NCBI GenBank assembly: GCA_003327435.1
Contig: QOQV01000017.1
Coordinates: forward strand, 1-51,222
Length of the DNA stretch: 51,222 nt
Reading direction: 5' to 3'
DNA from: Ignavibacteriota bacterium
GTDB taxonomy: Bacteria > Bacteroidota > Ignavibacteria > UBA10030 > BY39
Below, piece after piece: positions 34,102-43,498 of this stretch. The position numbers were made by a program, and so were the translations under genes. The notes beneath the pieces are model-generated. The model worked only from the letters and a program-made list of their open reading frames with translations. It had not been told where the DNA came from and ran no database searches. Each line of letters begins with the position of its first letter. Position 1 is the first letter of the stretch.

Positions 34102-34145
34102 AGGGCTGTCACCTCTAATTGCTATTTGAGTGGCAGCCCTTTTTT
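34102..34145 (+). terminator. Intrinsic terminator after citrate synthase
   Basis: AGGGCTGtCA (34102-34111) pairs with TGgCAGCCCT (34131-34140) around an A/T-rich loop of about 19 bases, followed by TTTTTTC. It starts 17 bp after the stop codon. This is the clearest terminator in the window. The following ~195 bp up to the next gene are AT-rich and show no other clear element. Confidence 0.88.
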
Positions 34146-34338
34146 CTTTTTCATTAATTTTCTTTAATTTCTAATGAATATGAAAAATATAATGTTTGAA
34201 ACATCCTATATTTTAAATTTATCTGAAGAATATACAAAAACCAAATAAAGAAACTTATTCTGTCTTTGTGAAGAAGTCGCACCTGAAAATTTTTTGTATA
34301 TTTATATAAATCTTCACAGGTAGTTACCTTAATAAAAT

Positions 34339-35148
34339 ATGAAAGTAATCATAAACAATTTAAATATAAATTGTAAAGTCTCAGGAAACCCCAATGGATT
34401 GCCTGTTATATTCATTCACGGATTTCCGTTCGATCATCAGATGTGGCAACCTCAATTAAGGTCAATCCCCGAAAAATATTTCACAATTGCTTATGATATT
34501 CGTGGACATGGTGAAAGCGATTATGGTGATGGTCAATACTTAATAGAGTTTTTCGTTGATGATCTAATAGAATTAATGAATCATTTTAAAATCCCCAATG
34601 CTGTTATTGTAGGTTTATCAATGGGAGGTTACATTGCTCTTAGAACTATTGAAAGAAACCCTGAGAGAGTGAGAGCATTAGTGTTATGCTCAACAAAATC
34701 ATCTGCAGACACAAATGAAGCAAAAATTCGTAGAGCTCGACAAATCAAAATTGTTAAACAGGATGGTATCCATAGATTTTCCGAAGAATTCTTAAAATCC
34801 ATTTTTAGTGAAAATACTTTTACACGGTCACCCAGTATGATTGATATAATAAGAAACATTATTAATAAAACTTCACCACTATCAATTGCATCTACATTGA
34901 TTGCCTTATCAGCCAGAACTGATACAACTGAAGTCCTAAAAAATATACAAGTCCCTACATTAATAATGGTAGGAGAGAAAGACACGCTCACTACTCCAGA
35001 AGATGCAATAAAAATGCAAAATTTGACTTCAAACTCTGAATTACATATAATTCCTGATGCAGCACATATGATAAATATTGAAAATTCTGTATTATTTAAT
35101 AAATTCCTTTTTGAGTTCTTAAATAAGCTTGAAACAACTAAAGGATAA
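34339..35148 (+). CDS. Alpha/beta-fold hydrolase
   Basis: The 269-residue protein has the oxyanion segment HGFPFDHQMW, the nucleophile elbow GLSMGG (Ser94), an acid in VGEKDTLT (Asp215) and the catalytic His243 in PDAAHM, so the triad is complete. The closest general group is the 3-oxoadipate enol-lactonase/esterase-like hydrolases. The substrate is not predictable. No signal peptide is present. It is the first gene of a four-gene run and is followed 4 bp later by the VOC gene. Confidence 0.9.
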   Translation: MKVIINNLNINCKVSGNPNGLPVIFIHGFPFDHQMWQPQLRSIPEKYFTIAYDIRGHGESDYGDGQYLIEFFVDDLIELMNHFKIPNAVIVGLSMGGYIALRTIERNPERVRALVLCSTKSSADTNEAKIRRARQIKIVKQDGIHRFSEEFLKSIFSENTFTRSPSMIDIIRNIINKTSPLSIASTLIALSARTDTTEVLKNIQVPTLIMVGEKDTLTTPEDAIKMQNLTSNSELHIIPDAAHMINIENSVLFNKFLFEFLNKLETTKG

Positions 35149-35152
35149 AAAA

Positions 35153-35545
35153 ATGCAAATTGATCATTTTGTTCTGACAGTTAAAAATATTGAAGAAATA
35201 TTAAGCTTTTACAAGAGAGTGCTTGGTGCTGAATTAATTGATTATGAAGCATGGAGGAGTGGACAGATTCGTTATCCTTCGATGTTATTCTCAATGCAAA
35301 AAATAATTTTACATTCCGATTCAACCAAAGCACAGCCTAAAGCAAAAAATCCAACCAGCGGTTCGGCTGATATATGCTTTCTCTGGGAAGGCAATATCTC
35401 ATCAGCAATTGATCATCTTGCTCAGCACGGAATACCAATTGAATTAGGACCAGTTGAAAGAGTTGGCACACACGGTAAAGGCAAAAGTGTTTACTTTCGA
35501 GATCCGGAAGGTAATTTGATTGAATTAATAAGTTATTTACCATAA
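35153..35545 (+). CDS. VOC family protein
   Basis: The product is 130 residues from the ATG at 35153. AAGGA at 35141-35145 is the ribosome-binding site, which rejects the longer frame from 35129 that overlaps the hydrolase. One VOC domain has metal-site residues in [12 protein letters not shown] (His5) and [14 protein letters not shown] (the Glu). It resembles the group often annotated as VOC-family virulence protein or glyoxalase-like. The substrate is unknown. It is co-transcribed with the hydrolase and hemB. Confidence 0.88.
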   Translation: MQIDHFVLTVKNIEEILSFYKRVLGAELIDYEAWRSGQIRYPSMLFSMQKIILHSDSTKAQPKAKNPTSGSADICFLWEGNISSAIDHLAQHGIPIELGPVERVGTHGKGKSVYFRDPEGNLIELISYLP

Positions 35546-35565
35546 AAAATTTTAAAGGGATAAAA

Positions 35566-36537
35566 ATGAAAGAATTCAACTTTAAAAGGCATAGAAGAAC
35601 CAGAATGAACCCCATAATCCGCTCAATGGTTCGAGAAACGGAACTATCCAAAAACGATTTCATATATCCACTATTTGTAGCACCTGGTAATAAATACAAA
35701 AAAGAGGTATCATCAATGCCTGGGGTTTACCAGATGTCGATTGACGAAATAGTAAAGGATTGTGAAGAGGTAATAAAGCTTGGCATTCCGGCAGTCATAC
35801 TCTTTGGGATTCCTGAGCACAAAGATGAGCTTGGAAGCGATGCATACAACCCAGATGGAATTATTCAAAGAACAGTTCGAACTATAAAAAAAGAGATTCC
35901 AGAACTCTATGTAATTACTGATGTATGTTTATGTGAATACACTTCACACGGACATTGTGGAATTGTAAAAGAAGATGAAATTGTAAATGATGCCTCTATA
36001 GAACTTCTTGCAAAGGAAGCACTTACACATGCTCAAGCCGGTGCAGATATGGTGGCACCCTCGGATATGTTTGATGGAAGAGTTAAAGCAATTAGAAATA
36101 TTTTAGATCAGAATGGGTTTACAAACATTCCAATAATGTCGTACGCTGCAAAGTATGCGTCAGGATTTTATGGACCGTTTAGGGAAGCTGCCGAAAGTAC
36201 ACCTCAATTTGGGGATCGCCGCTCACACCAGATGGACCCAGCAAATTCGGATGAAGCTCTAAGAGAAGTTCAAACTGATATTGAAGAAGGTGCTGATATT
36301 GTAATGGTTAAACCAGCTCTTCCATATCTGGATATTATCAGAAGAGTGAAGGATAATTTTCATATGCCAACTGCAGCATATAATGTTAGCGGTGAGTACT
36401 CGATGATAAAAGCAGCATCTAAACTTGGATGGATTGATGAACAAAGAGTTATGATGGAAGTACTAACTAGTATTAAGCGTGCCGGTGCCGATTTAATTCT
36501 TACATACTTTGCAAAGGATGCAGCAAAACTTCTTTAA
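35566..36537 (+). CDS. hemB: Porphobilinogen synthase (delta-aminolevulinic acid dehydratase)
   Basis: The 323-residue protein joins two 5-aminolevulinate molecules to make porphobilinogen. The two Schiff-base lysines are Lys196 ([18 protein letters not shown]) and Lys249 ([11 protein letters not shown]). The metal site is the zinc type, with Cys121, Cys123 and Cys131 in [29 protein letters not shown] near the start is also diagnostic. It complements the hemE-hemH-hemY operon 10 kb away. hemA, hemL, hemC and hemD are not in the window. Confidence 0.97.
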   Translation: MKEFNFKRHRRTRMNPIIRSMVRETELSKNDFIYPLFVAPGNKYKKEVSSMPGVYQMSIDEIVKDCEEVIKLGIPAVILFGIPEHKDELGSDAYNPDGIIQRTVRTIKKEIPELYVITDVCLCEYTSHGHCGIVKEDEIVNDASIELLAKEALTHAQAGADMVAPSDMFDGRVKAIRNILDQNGFTNIPIMSYAAKYASGFYGPFREAAESTPQFGDRRSHQMDPANSDEALREVQTDIEEGADIVMVKPALPYLDIIRRVKDNFHMPTAAYNVSGEYSMIKAASKLGWIDEQRVMMEVLTSIKRAGADLILTYFAKDAAKLL

Positions 36538-36543
36538 GAAACC

Positions 36544-37539
36544 TTGCACAACGATAAAATACAAAATGTTCTTATTACAGGCGGCTCAGGATTCATCGGC
36601 ATCAACTTAGCTTCAGCTTTGTTAAAGACAGGTTATAAAGTAAAAGTTTTAGTTAGAAGAACATCTAACTTAAAATATCTTAACAATCTGAATGTTGAAT
36701 ATAGATTTGGTGATCTATTTAATAAAGATTCACTTCAGCAAGCGATTGAAGATTGTGACATGGTATTCCACACTGCTGCAGTTGTTGCAATGTGGAAAGG
36801 CAAAGAAGAACAACAATATCAAACAAATGTAATTGGAACACGCAACATAGCCGAAGTAGCTTTAAAATCGGGAATAAAAAAATTCATTCACACAAGCTCT
36901 ATCGCAACACTTGGATGGAAACAGGATGGTTTACTGATTGATGAAAACACTCAATTTAACCAGAATAAAAATCTTACTTACAATTACACAAAATTTTTAG
37001 CTGAAAAAGAAATTTTATCCTATGTCGATAAAGGTTTACCTGCAGTAATTGTTAATCCATCAATTATTATCGGTCCTGGCGATTATAACTTTCACGGTGG
37101 TGCATTAATCAAAAGATTAAAAAACAAAACTATCCCATTCTATTTTGATGGAGGAATAAACATTGCATTTATAGATGATGTTGTCAATGGTCATATTAAT
37201 GCTGCTTACTACGGAAAAGTTGGAGAAAGATATATCTTAGGTGGACATAATTTAACAATAAAAGAAGCATTGTATCAGATAGCTGAAATTATAGGCGTTT
37301 CACCACCTCATTATAAAATCTCTACAAGATTGATTAAAGCTATATCAAAGTTTTTTGATTTATATAGTACAATCTTCAAAACGAGACCCCTCATAAGTTC
37401 AGATCTTGCCGCTTATATAGGAAAAAATTTCTGGGTAAACTCGGAAAAAGCAATCAAAGAACTGAATTATAAAATTACTCCGTTTGATGAAGCTGTCAGA
37501 AATACTTATAATTGGTATTTTCAAGAAGGTTTGATATAA
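36544..37539 (+). CDS. NAD-dependent epimerase/dehydratase (extended SDR)
   Basis: The protein has 331 residues. The start is a TTG at 36544, forced by the sequence: the frame has no ATG or GTG between the hemB stop and the Rossmann motif (LITGGSGFIG, residue 10 onward). The catalytic pattern is TSSIATLG then YTKFLAEKE (the YxxxK pair). VNPSIIIGPGD follows. The family includes dihydroflavonol-4-reductase-like and hopanoid-associated sugar epimerase-like enzymes. The substrate is unknown. It lies 6 bp after hemB and ends 6 bp from the convergent propeller gene. Confidence 0.9.
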   Translation: MHNDKIQNVLITGGSGFIGINLASALLKTGYKVKVLVRRTSNLKYLNNLNVEYRFGDLFNKDSLQQAIEDCDMVFHTAAVVAMWKGKEEQQYQTNVIGTRNIAEVALKSGIKKFIHTSSIATLGWKQDGLLIDENTQFNQNKNLTYNYTKFLAEKEILSYVDKGLPAVIVNPSIIIGPGDYNFHGGALIKRLKNKTIPFYFDGGINIAFIDDVVNGHINAAYYGKVGERYILGGHNLTIKEALYQIAEIIGVSPPHYKISTRLIKAISKFFDLYSTIFKTRPLISSDLAAYIGKNFWVNSEKAIKELNYKITPFDEAVRNTYNWYFQEGLI

Positions 37540-37545
37540 AAACTT

Positions 37546-38961
37546 TTACTTTAAAATTATAAAGCCATCCTCTTTAACTTTAACCCAATAACCAAGGAAA
37601 GGTTTTAAAGTATCAGCCATTTTATATCCATTTTCATAATAGAAGAAATTTGAGTTTATAATTCCATCGGGAGATGTAGAGATATTTGAAACTGCGACAG
37701 GATTAGATATTGAGCCAATTATATTCCAACCTTTTTTAACATTAATTGAATCAACAGGTCTGCGAGCCCCGAAAATATTTAAAACTGTATCTATTGGAAA
37801 TTTTATCCAATAACCATATCCATTTTTTATTGAATCTTGAACTCGATATCCTACACCAGGTAGATATTGATATGCTTGCGAATTAGAATTCGGGAATAAC
37901 TGATCCCGACTAAATGAATTTGTATTAACTGGAATTGATAATAGATTCCAGTTATTTGTTACTTCAATTTTAAAATACTCAGCGTATTTTAAAATAGTGC
38001 CTTCATCACCAACCATAAAACCATAATTTGGATTTGGGAATGAAACACTATAAACTCTTATTGAATCAGGGGTATATACATCGGTCCAATTATATCCACC
38101 ATCTGTAGTGTACATATAAGTTCCAGAATACCCCAGAGCTACAAAACCTGTATCGGGATTTTTAAAAGCTACACTTCTCCCTTCCCCCCAGATACCAATA
38201 AATTGATAATCCCAGTTTAAACCTGCATCTGATGAGCGTACAACACTTGCACCAAATTCAAAATCTCCACCGAAAGCAATAATTTCAGAACTGTTTTTAA
38301 AATGAATATCATATAAAGGTTCGGTTCCCTGAAGAGAAACATACCAGACATCACCACCATTTGTTGTTCTCCATACAACTGCTGCAAGATCCCTAACACC
38401 GCCAACAGCAATCCCAAATGATGGAGAAAAAAACTTAACTTTGTGAACGGTCAACCTGGGATATTCTGATGGTTCTACACGAACATCTGACCAGCTTACG
38501 CCTCCATCCTGAGTACTCACAACTGTACCAAAATCACCACACATCCAACCGTACAATGAATCAAAAAAGAATACTGATAGAAACAACTTGTCTGGTTCTG
38601 GATAAACAGTACTTACCCAGTTTTCACCTCCATTTGTAGTTTTAAGAATTTTTGTAAAATAATTTCCATTGGAAATAAAATGACTTAAACCCCATCCATA
38701 ATTCTTATCTAACATAAAGAGTTCAACAATATTTTGATTTATATTAGAGTTCTGCCGAATCCAGCTTAAACCACTGTTTGTTGTCTTCATAATTAAACCG
38801 CTATCTCCAGCTATCCATCCAGTTAAACTATCGCAAAATACCACCCTGTGAATTTTAACTGTATCCACCTGTATCAGTTTTATCCAATGCTGCTGAGAAA
38901 ACATTAACATTGGAAATGCAAGTAAAACAAAGTATTTTAATTTTAAAGTTACAATTCTCAT
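37546..38961 (-). CDS. Secreted Ycf48-like propeller protein with conserved C-terminal module
   Basis: The product is 471 residues from the ATG at 38961, chosen because a signal peptide (LKYFVLLAFPMLMFSQQ) follows directly. The frame could extend to 38994. Residues about 20-330 contain six or seven Ycf48/BNR-like blades (DSLTGWIAGDSGLIMKTTNS, TTNGGENW, SQDGGVSW). Residues about 335-471 form the same duplicated module as at the end of the protein at 4884-7139: WNLLSIPVN...YGYWIKFP, then KGWNIIGS...LGYWVKVKEDG. No classical T9SS CTD is present, so this module may be an alternative sorting or attachment domain. It is the last gene of the run starting at 47260. Confidence 0.8.
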   Translation of the reverse strand: MRIVTLKLKYFVLLAFPMLMFSQQHWIKLIQVDTVKIHRVVFCDSLTGWIAGDSGLIMKTTNSGLSWIRQNSNINQNIVELFMLDKNYGWGLSHFISNGNYFTKILKTTNGGENWVSTVYPEPDKLFLSVFFFDSLYGWMCGDFGTVVSTQDGGVSWSDVRVEPSEYPRLTVHKVKFFSPSFGIAVGGVRDLAAVVWRTTNGGDVWYVSLQGTEPLYDIHFKNSSEIIAFGGDFEFGASVVRSSDAGLNWDYQFIGIWGEGRSVAFKNPDTGFVALGYSGTYMYTTDGGYNWTDVYTPDSIRVYSVSFPNPNYGFMVGDEGTILKYAEYFKIEVTNNWNLLSIPVNTNSFSRDQLFPNSNSQAYQYLPGVGYRVQDSIKNGYGYWIKFPIDTVLNIFGARRPVDSINVKKGWNIIGSISNPVAVSNISTSPDGIINSNFFYYENGYKMADTLKPFLGYWVKVKEDGFIILK

Positions 38962-39026
38962 AACACTATGAAAATTATAAAGAATTATTTTCAATATTCC
39001 AATTAAAGAATTTCCAGTATCAAAAA

Positions 39027-39986
39027 TTATTTGAGGTCTCTTGAGTTATAATTTTTTAATAATTGTTCAACCAGTTCGTAAGGTGTGAGGTGTTTTTCAA
39101 TCACAGCTTTGAGCTTTGTATTAAGAATATTTTCCCTTTCTTTATCCCAGAATTCTATATGTAAATGTTCTGCGATAATGTTACGGATTTGGATAGCTAA
39201 TCTTTGCTCTCTCTTTTGATAAAGAGTTCCGGTTGAGATTAAGAATTGTTTATGTTTTTCGATAAGCTCAGCAAGCTGTTCAATCCCTTTACCTTCACTG
39301 GCAATGGTTTGTATAACATCTGGATGCCAGTTGATTATTTGTTGCTTTAAATTAAGTATTGTTTTAATGGACATAACAGCCTGGTCTGCACCAGCTCGGT
39401 CAGATTTATTTAGAACAAAAATATCACCTATTTCCATCAATCCAGCTTTCATCGCTTGAATAGAGTCACCAGATTCGGGAACAAGAACCACAATCGTAGT
39501 ATCAGCTGTTGAAGCAATATCTAATTCCGATTGACCAACACCGACTGTTTCAATAATTAGGATTTGGAATCCTCCAGCATCCAAAATGTCCACTGCTTCA
39601 GATGTTTTTTTACTCAAACCTCCGAGACTACCACGTGATGCCATACTGCGAATAAAAACATTCCCATCCAGCTCAACATCGGTCATCCTGATTCTATCAC
39701 CAAGTATCGCACCACCTGTAAACGGGCTTGTTGGATCAACTGCAATTATTCCAACTTTTAGATTTTTTCTGCGATAAAACGCAGCAAGTTTGTTTGTAAG
39801 TGTACTTTTACCTGCACCGGGTGGACCTGTAATACCTATTCTATAACCGTTACCTGTATTTTTAAATATTTTATTCAACAAAAACATTGAATCAGGGTGC
39901 TCGTTTTCAATCATCGAGATTCCACGGGATATAGATATTCTATCCCCTGCAATTATTTGGTTGCTTATTTGTTCAACTGTATACAT
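39027..39986 (-). CDS. meaB: MeaB/ArgK-family P-loop GTPase (cobalamin-enzyme chaperone)
   Basis: The 319-residue protein has the G3E-type P-loop GPPGAGKST (from residue 54), AVDPTSPFTGGAILGDRIRM, FIRSMASRGSLGG, ETVGVGQSE and the base-recognition NKSD. These are diagnostic for MeaB, which protects and loads cobalamin-dependent methylmalonyl-CoA mutase. No mutase or epimerase of that pathway is present in the window, though an acyl-CoA dehydrogenase is in the same operon. The start is directly after the stop of the epimerase gene (39987). Confidence 0.93.
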   Translation of the reverse strand: MYTVEQISNQIIAGDRISISRGISMIENEHPDSMFLLNKIFKNTGNGYRIGITGPPGAGKSTLTNKLAAFYRRKNLKVGIIAVDPTSPFTGGAILGDRIRMTDVELDGNVFIRSMASRGSLGGLSKKTSEAVDILDAGGFQILIIETVGVGQSELDIASTADTTIVVLVPESGDSIQAMKAGLMEIGDIFVLNKSDRAGADQAVMSIKTILNLKQQIINWHPDVIQTIASEGKGIEQLAELIEKHKQFLISTGTLYQKREQRLAIQIRNIIAEHLHIEFWDKERENILNTKLKAVIEKHLTPYELVEQLLKNYNSRDLK

Positions 39987-40916
39987 TTATGGTCTTAAAA
40001 TTATTTTTTTAAAATAATCGACTGTTAATTTTAAACCTTCTTCAATATACACCTTGGGTTCCCATCCAAGTTCATTTTTTATCTTTGTATAATTCAACAC
40101 ACTTCTTAACTGTTCCCCTTTTTTGGGAGGTGCATGGTATTCCTCACATTTTGAACCAGTGTATTCACGAAGTTTGAAGAAAAGAGTATTTACATCTGTC
40201 TCAATACCGGTACCAATATTAAATATTTCTGATTTATTGTAATTTAACGCAAGCAGATTGGCTTTAACAACATCATCGACATAGACATAGTCGCGTGTTT
40301 GTTTCCCATCTCCATTGATTTGTGGTTGTTTGCCTTCAAGCATCTTTTGTGTAAAAATTGCAACAACACCCGCTTCACCATGGGGATTTTGTCGTGGCCC
40401 ATATACATTGGCATATCTTAGAATTATATATTGCAAACCAAAAACCTTTTCGTAATAATAGAGATACTTTTCGGTTGCAAGTTTTGTAATCCCATACGGT
40501 GAAAGTGGCCTTAAAGGATGTTCCTCATCAGCAGGAAAATAATCCTGCTCCCCATAAATTGCACCACCTGTTGAAGCAAAAATAAATTTTTTTACTCCAT
40601 AATTCTTACAACTTTCAAGCAAGTTTAGTACACCAAGAATATTTACTGAAGCATCGAAGAGAGGGTCCTCTACAGATTTTCGTACATCCATTTGTGCAGC
40701 ATGATGATTTACAATGTCAAATTTTTCATCTTGAAAAATTTCTTTTAATTTTTCATCTCTAATATCAAGTTTTAAGAACTTCGCTTCCGGATTTACATTT
40801 TTTAGATTTCCCATAGATAGATTATCTATCACTACAACTGAATGCCCTGCATTAATGTAGGCATCTACTACATGTGAACCTATAAATCCAGCACCACCAG
40901 TTACTAATATTTTCAA
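39987..40916 (-). CDS. NAD-dependent sugar-nucleotide epimerase (GalE-like)
   Basis: The 309-residue extended SDR has the Rossmann motif VTGGAGFIGSHVVDAYINAG and the catalytic YGITKLATEK (YxxxK), with ASTGGAIYGEQD before it and LRYANVYGPRQNPHGE after. These mark UDP-glucose 4-epimerase-like enzymes acting on nucleotide sugars, probably for surface polysaccharide. The exact sugar cannot be assigned. It sits between purD (16-bp gap) and meaB (adjacent). A glycosyltransferase is two genes upstream. Confidence 0.9.
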   Translation of the reverse strand: MKILVTGGAGFIGSHVVDAYINAGHSVVVIDNLSMGNLKNVNPEAKFLKLDIRDEKLKEIFQDEKFDIVNHHAAQMDVRKSVEDPLFDASVNILGVLNLLESCKNYGVKKFIFASTGGAIYGEQDYFPADEEHPLRPLSPYGITKLATEKYLYYYEKVFGLQYIILRYANVYGPRQNPHGEAGVVAIFTQKMLEGKQPQINGDGKQTRDYVYVDDVVKANLLALNYNKSEIFNIGTGIETDVNTLFFKLREYTGSKCEEYHAPPKKGEQLRSVLNYTKIKNELGWEPKVYIEEGLKLTVDYFKKIILRP

Positions 40917-40931
40917 ACTGTTATCTCCATT

Positions 40932-42212
40932 TTATTTAAAATAGACATTTTTTCCAATATCACTTCTATAGTAAGCACCATCAAAAGTAATTTGTTCAAC
41001 CGCAGCATATACATTTGAAACTGTTTGTTGAAACTTTTCCTTCCTGCCTGAAGATGTAACACCAAGAACTCTACCACCAGAAGTTATTACATCGCCATTA
41101 TCAAACTTTGTGCCTGCATGAAATATTAAAATATCTTGAAACTTTTTCTCCAATCCAAAAATTTTCTTTCCAACTTCATAATCATCGGGATAACCGTGAG
41201 AAGATAAAACCACACACACAGATGCTTCGTCATCTTTAACTTTTAATTTTATTTGATTCAATCTGTTTTCTATTGAAGCTAACATTATTTCGACAAGATC
41301 ATTTTCAATTAGAGGTAACACCACCTGTGTTTCTGGATCTCCAAATCTTGAATTGTACTCAACCACTCGTGGTCCAGTTTCAGTAACCATTAGTCCAAAA
41401 TACAAACATCCCCTGAACGGAGATCCTTCCTTAATCATCCCTGAAATAGTTGGCTTAATAATATTGCGCTTAATTTTATTCATTAAATCTTCATCAACAT
41501 ATGGAACCGGTGAATAAGAGCCCATTCCTCCTGTGTTTTTACCTTTGTCGCCATCCAGAATTTTTTTATAATCATGCGCGGGAGGCAATATTAAAAAATT
41601 TTCTCCATCTACAATTGTAAAGACCGATAATTCTTCACCGACCATATAATCTTCAATCACTATGGAGCTACCTGCCTCTCCAAACTTTTGATGTACAAAT
41701 ATATTATCAAGTTCAGCAATAGCTATTTCTTTAGATTCACATATCAATACACCTTTTCCTGATGCTAAACCATCTACTTTTATTACTATCGGTACAGGAG
41801 TTTCATTTATATATCTCTCTGCATCAAATTTTTGGTTGCGATTAAATGTACGGTAATTTGCAGTTGGAATTTTGTATTTTTTCATAAATTCTTTTGCAAA
41901 GACTTTACTTGATTCAAGGCGGGCAGCTGCCTGAGTCGGTCCAAAAATTTTCAAATTCTTTTCAAGAAACAAATCTACTATTCCATCATTCAATGGCTGT
42001 TCAGGTCCAACAACCGTAAGATCTATGGAGTTTTCCAATGCAAATTTTAGTAATTGTTCCTTTTTCTCTAATTTGATTGGCACTATTTCAGCTAACTGAG
42101 AAATACCTGCATTTCCTGGTGCACAAAAAATTTTTTTTACCATCGGACTCTGACTTATTTTCCAGGCTAAGGCATGTTCTCTGCCACCTGAGCCAATAAT
42201 TAAAATTTTCAT
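40932..42212 (-). CDS. purD: Phosphoribosylamine-glycine ligase
   Basis: The 426-residue ATP-grasp enzyme has the family landmarks IIGSGGREHALAWKISQSP, VVGPEQPL, KVDGLASGKGVLIC, EDYMVGEELSVFTI, KGKNTGGMGSYSPVP, CLYFGLMVTETGPRVVEYNSRFGDPE and SSHGYPDDY. It joins glycine to phosphoribosylamine in step two of de novo purine synthesis. The ATG overlaps the glycosyltransferase stop by 4 bp. guaB, another purine enzyme, is in the same run. Other pur genes are not in the window. Confidence 0.97.
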   Translation of the reverse strand: MKILIIGSGGREHALAWKISQSPMVKKIFCAPGNAGISQLAEIVPIKLEKKEQLLKFALENSIDLTVVGPEQPLNDGIVDLFLEKNLKIFGPTQAAARLESSKVFAKEFMKKYKIPTANYRTFNRNQKFDAERYINETPVPIVIKVDGLASGKGVLICESKEIAIAELDNIFVHQKFGEAGSSIVIEDYMVGEELSVFTIVDGENFLILPPAHDYKKILDGDKGKNTGGMGSYSPVPYVDEDLMNKIKRNIIKPTISGMIKEGSPFRGCLYFGLMVTETGPRVVEYNSRFGDPETQVVLPLIENDLVEIMLASIENRLNQIKLKVKDDEASVCVVLSSHGYPDDYEVGKKIFGLEKKFQDILIFHAGTKFDNGDVITSGGRVLGVTSSGRKEKFQQTVSNVYAAVEQITFDGAYYRSDIGKNVYFK

Positions 42213-43498
42213 GTTTCTAAGGCAAATCCTAAAATGTTTGCAAGTTTGTTTGTTAATTGGACTCTATTATAAGCATTGATTTTATCTTCATCAAATTGAT
42301 ATTTTTGATTCTTCTGAAATTTCTCAAAATAAGCGTAAATTGCTTCCTTTGTTCCATCAACATCAAATGGAGGTAGAACTGTATTATACTCAAATTCTTC
42401 CAGTGTTTGTTTGATGAATCCATCAGGCACATTGGCAAGTATGGGTTTATGAGCGCCAATATATTCATATACTTTACCTGGCGACTGGGTTTCATTATCC
42501 AGCATAAGCCATAACAAATCTGAGGACATCAGATATTGAATGCATTTTTGATGATCTAAATAACCTAGCAACCTCACGACACTACCCAGGTTGTATTTAT
42601 CAATTAGCTTTTTATCTTCGTCTTTAAAATTTCCAATGAAATATACTTCAATTTTATCCATTAATTCAGGTTTTTCTTTAAGAAGTTTTTGAAGTGCCAG
42701 AAAGAAATATTTTGGTGTACGGTTTCCATAAAAAACTCCTGCATGTGTAATTCGCATCTTGTTAACTGGCGAACGTGGTGCAGGTTTGTTTTTCACAAAA
42801 TCTTCAGGGTCAAAACCCTGTGGAACAATATCTATATCATTATATTCTAAAAATTTATGTTTCTTGAGAATCAGTTCTTTGACTTTTCGATTTGTGGTAA
42901 TAATTTTCTTAGCACTATGTAATACATCTCTTTCATATCTATAATTCAAATATTTATGAATTGGTGTCGGATAATATTTTAATGGATAATCTAACCAGGC
43001 ATCTCTATAATCAAGGACATATGGAATTTTATATTTTTGAAATATTTCATAAGCAATAATGAAATCGGTAAATGGAGGAGCAGTTGAAAACACCAAGCTA
43101 TACTTGTTATTTTTCAACAATTCACCAACTTTTTTTAAAACATTTTTTTTCCAACCAATTTTATTGTCAGGTATAAAAAACATATCGCTTAAAAAAGAGA
43201 AAATTTTGCGCACCCTTTCAGAGGGCATTTTAACAATCCCTTTCTTTTTGAATAAGCGATTGGGATCAAGCGAGCCAACTCGAACTATCTCAACTGGTTT
43301 GTCTTTTAATTCATCTAAAAGAGTATAATCCTGAGCAAAATAGCCAGTCGGTGTAACTGTAATTACTGTTGGTCTCCATCCAAATTGTGGAAGATACTTT
43401 ACAAATTTCTGAGTCCTCTGGACACCGCTTAAACCCATTGGAGGAAAATAATATGCAATCACTAATAAATTTCTGAAATCATTATTTTCAGTACTCAT
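42209..43498 (-). CDS. GT4-type glycosyltransferase
   Basis: The 429-residue protein has the two-domain GT-B layout. The N-terminal domain starts LLVIAYYFPPMGLSGVQRTQKFVKYL, with the glycine-rich loop typical of GT4. The C-terminal domain has ITHAGVFYGNRTPKYF and the segment LLWLMLDNETQSPGKVYEYIGAHKPILA, where the Glu and the PGKVYEYIG helix bind the nucleotide sugar. It probably adds a sugar to an outer-surface glycan. The acceptor is unknown. It overlaps pepP by one base (TAATG) and purD by 4 bp. Confidence 0.88.
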   Translation of the reverse strand: MSTENNDFRNLLVIAYYFPPMGLSGVQRTQKFVKYLPQFGWRPTVITVTPTGYFAQDYTLLDELKDKPVEIVRVGSLDPNRLFKKKGIVKMPSERVRKIFSFLSDMFFIPDNKIGWKKNVLKKVGELLKNNKYSLVFSTAPPFTDFIIAYEIFQKYKIPYVLDYRDAWLDYPLKYYPTPIHKYLNYRYERDVLHSAKKIITTNRKVKELILKKHKFLEYNDIDIVPQGFDPEDFVKNKPAPRSPVNKMRITHAGVFYGNRTPKYFFLALQKLLKEKPELMDKIEVYFIGNFKDEDKKLIDKYNLGSVVRLLGYLDHQKCIQYLMSSDLLWLMLDNETQSPGKVYEYIGAHKPILANVPDGFIKQTLEEFEYNTVLPPFDVDGTKEAIYAYFEKFQKNQKYQFDEDKINAYNRVQLTNKLANILGFALET

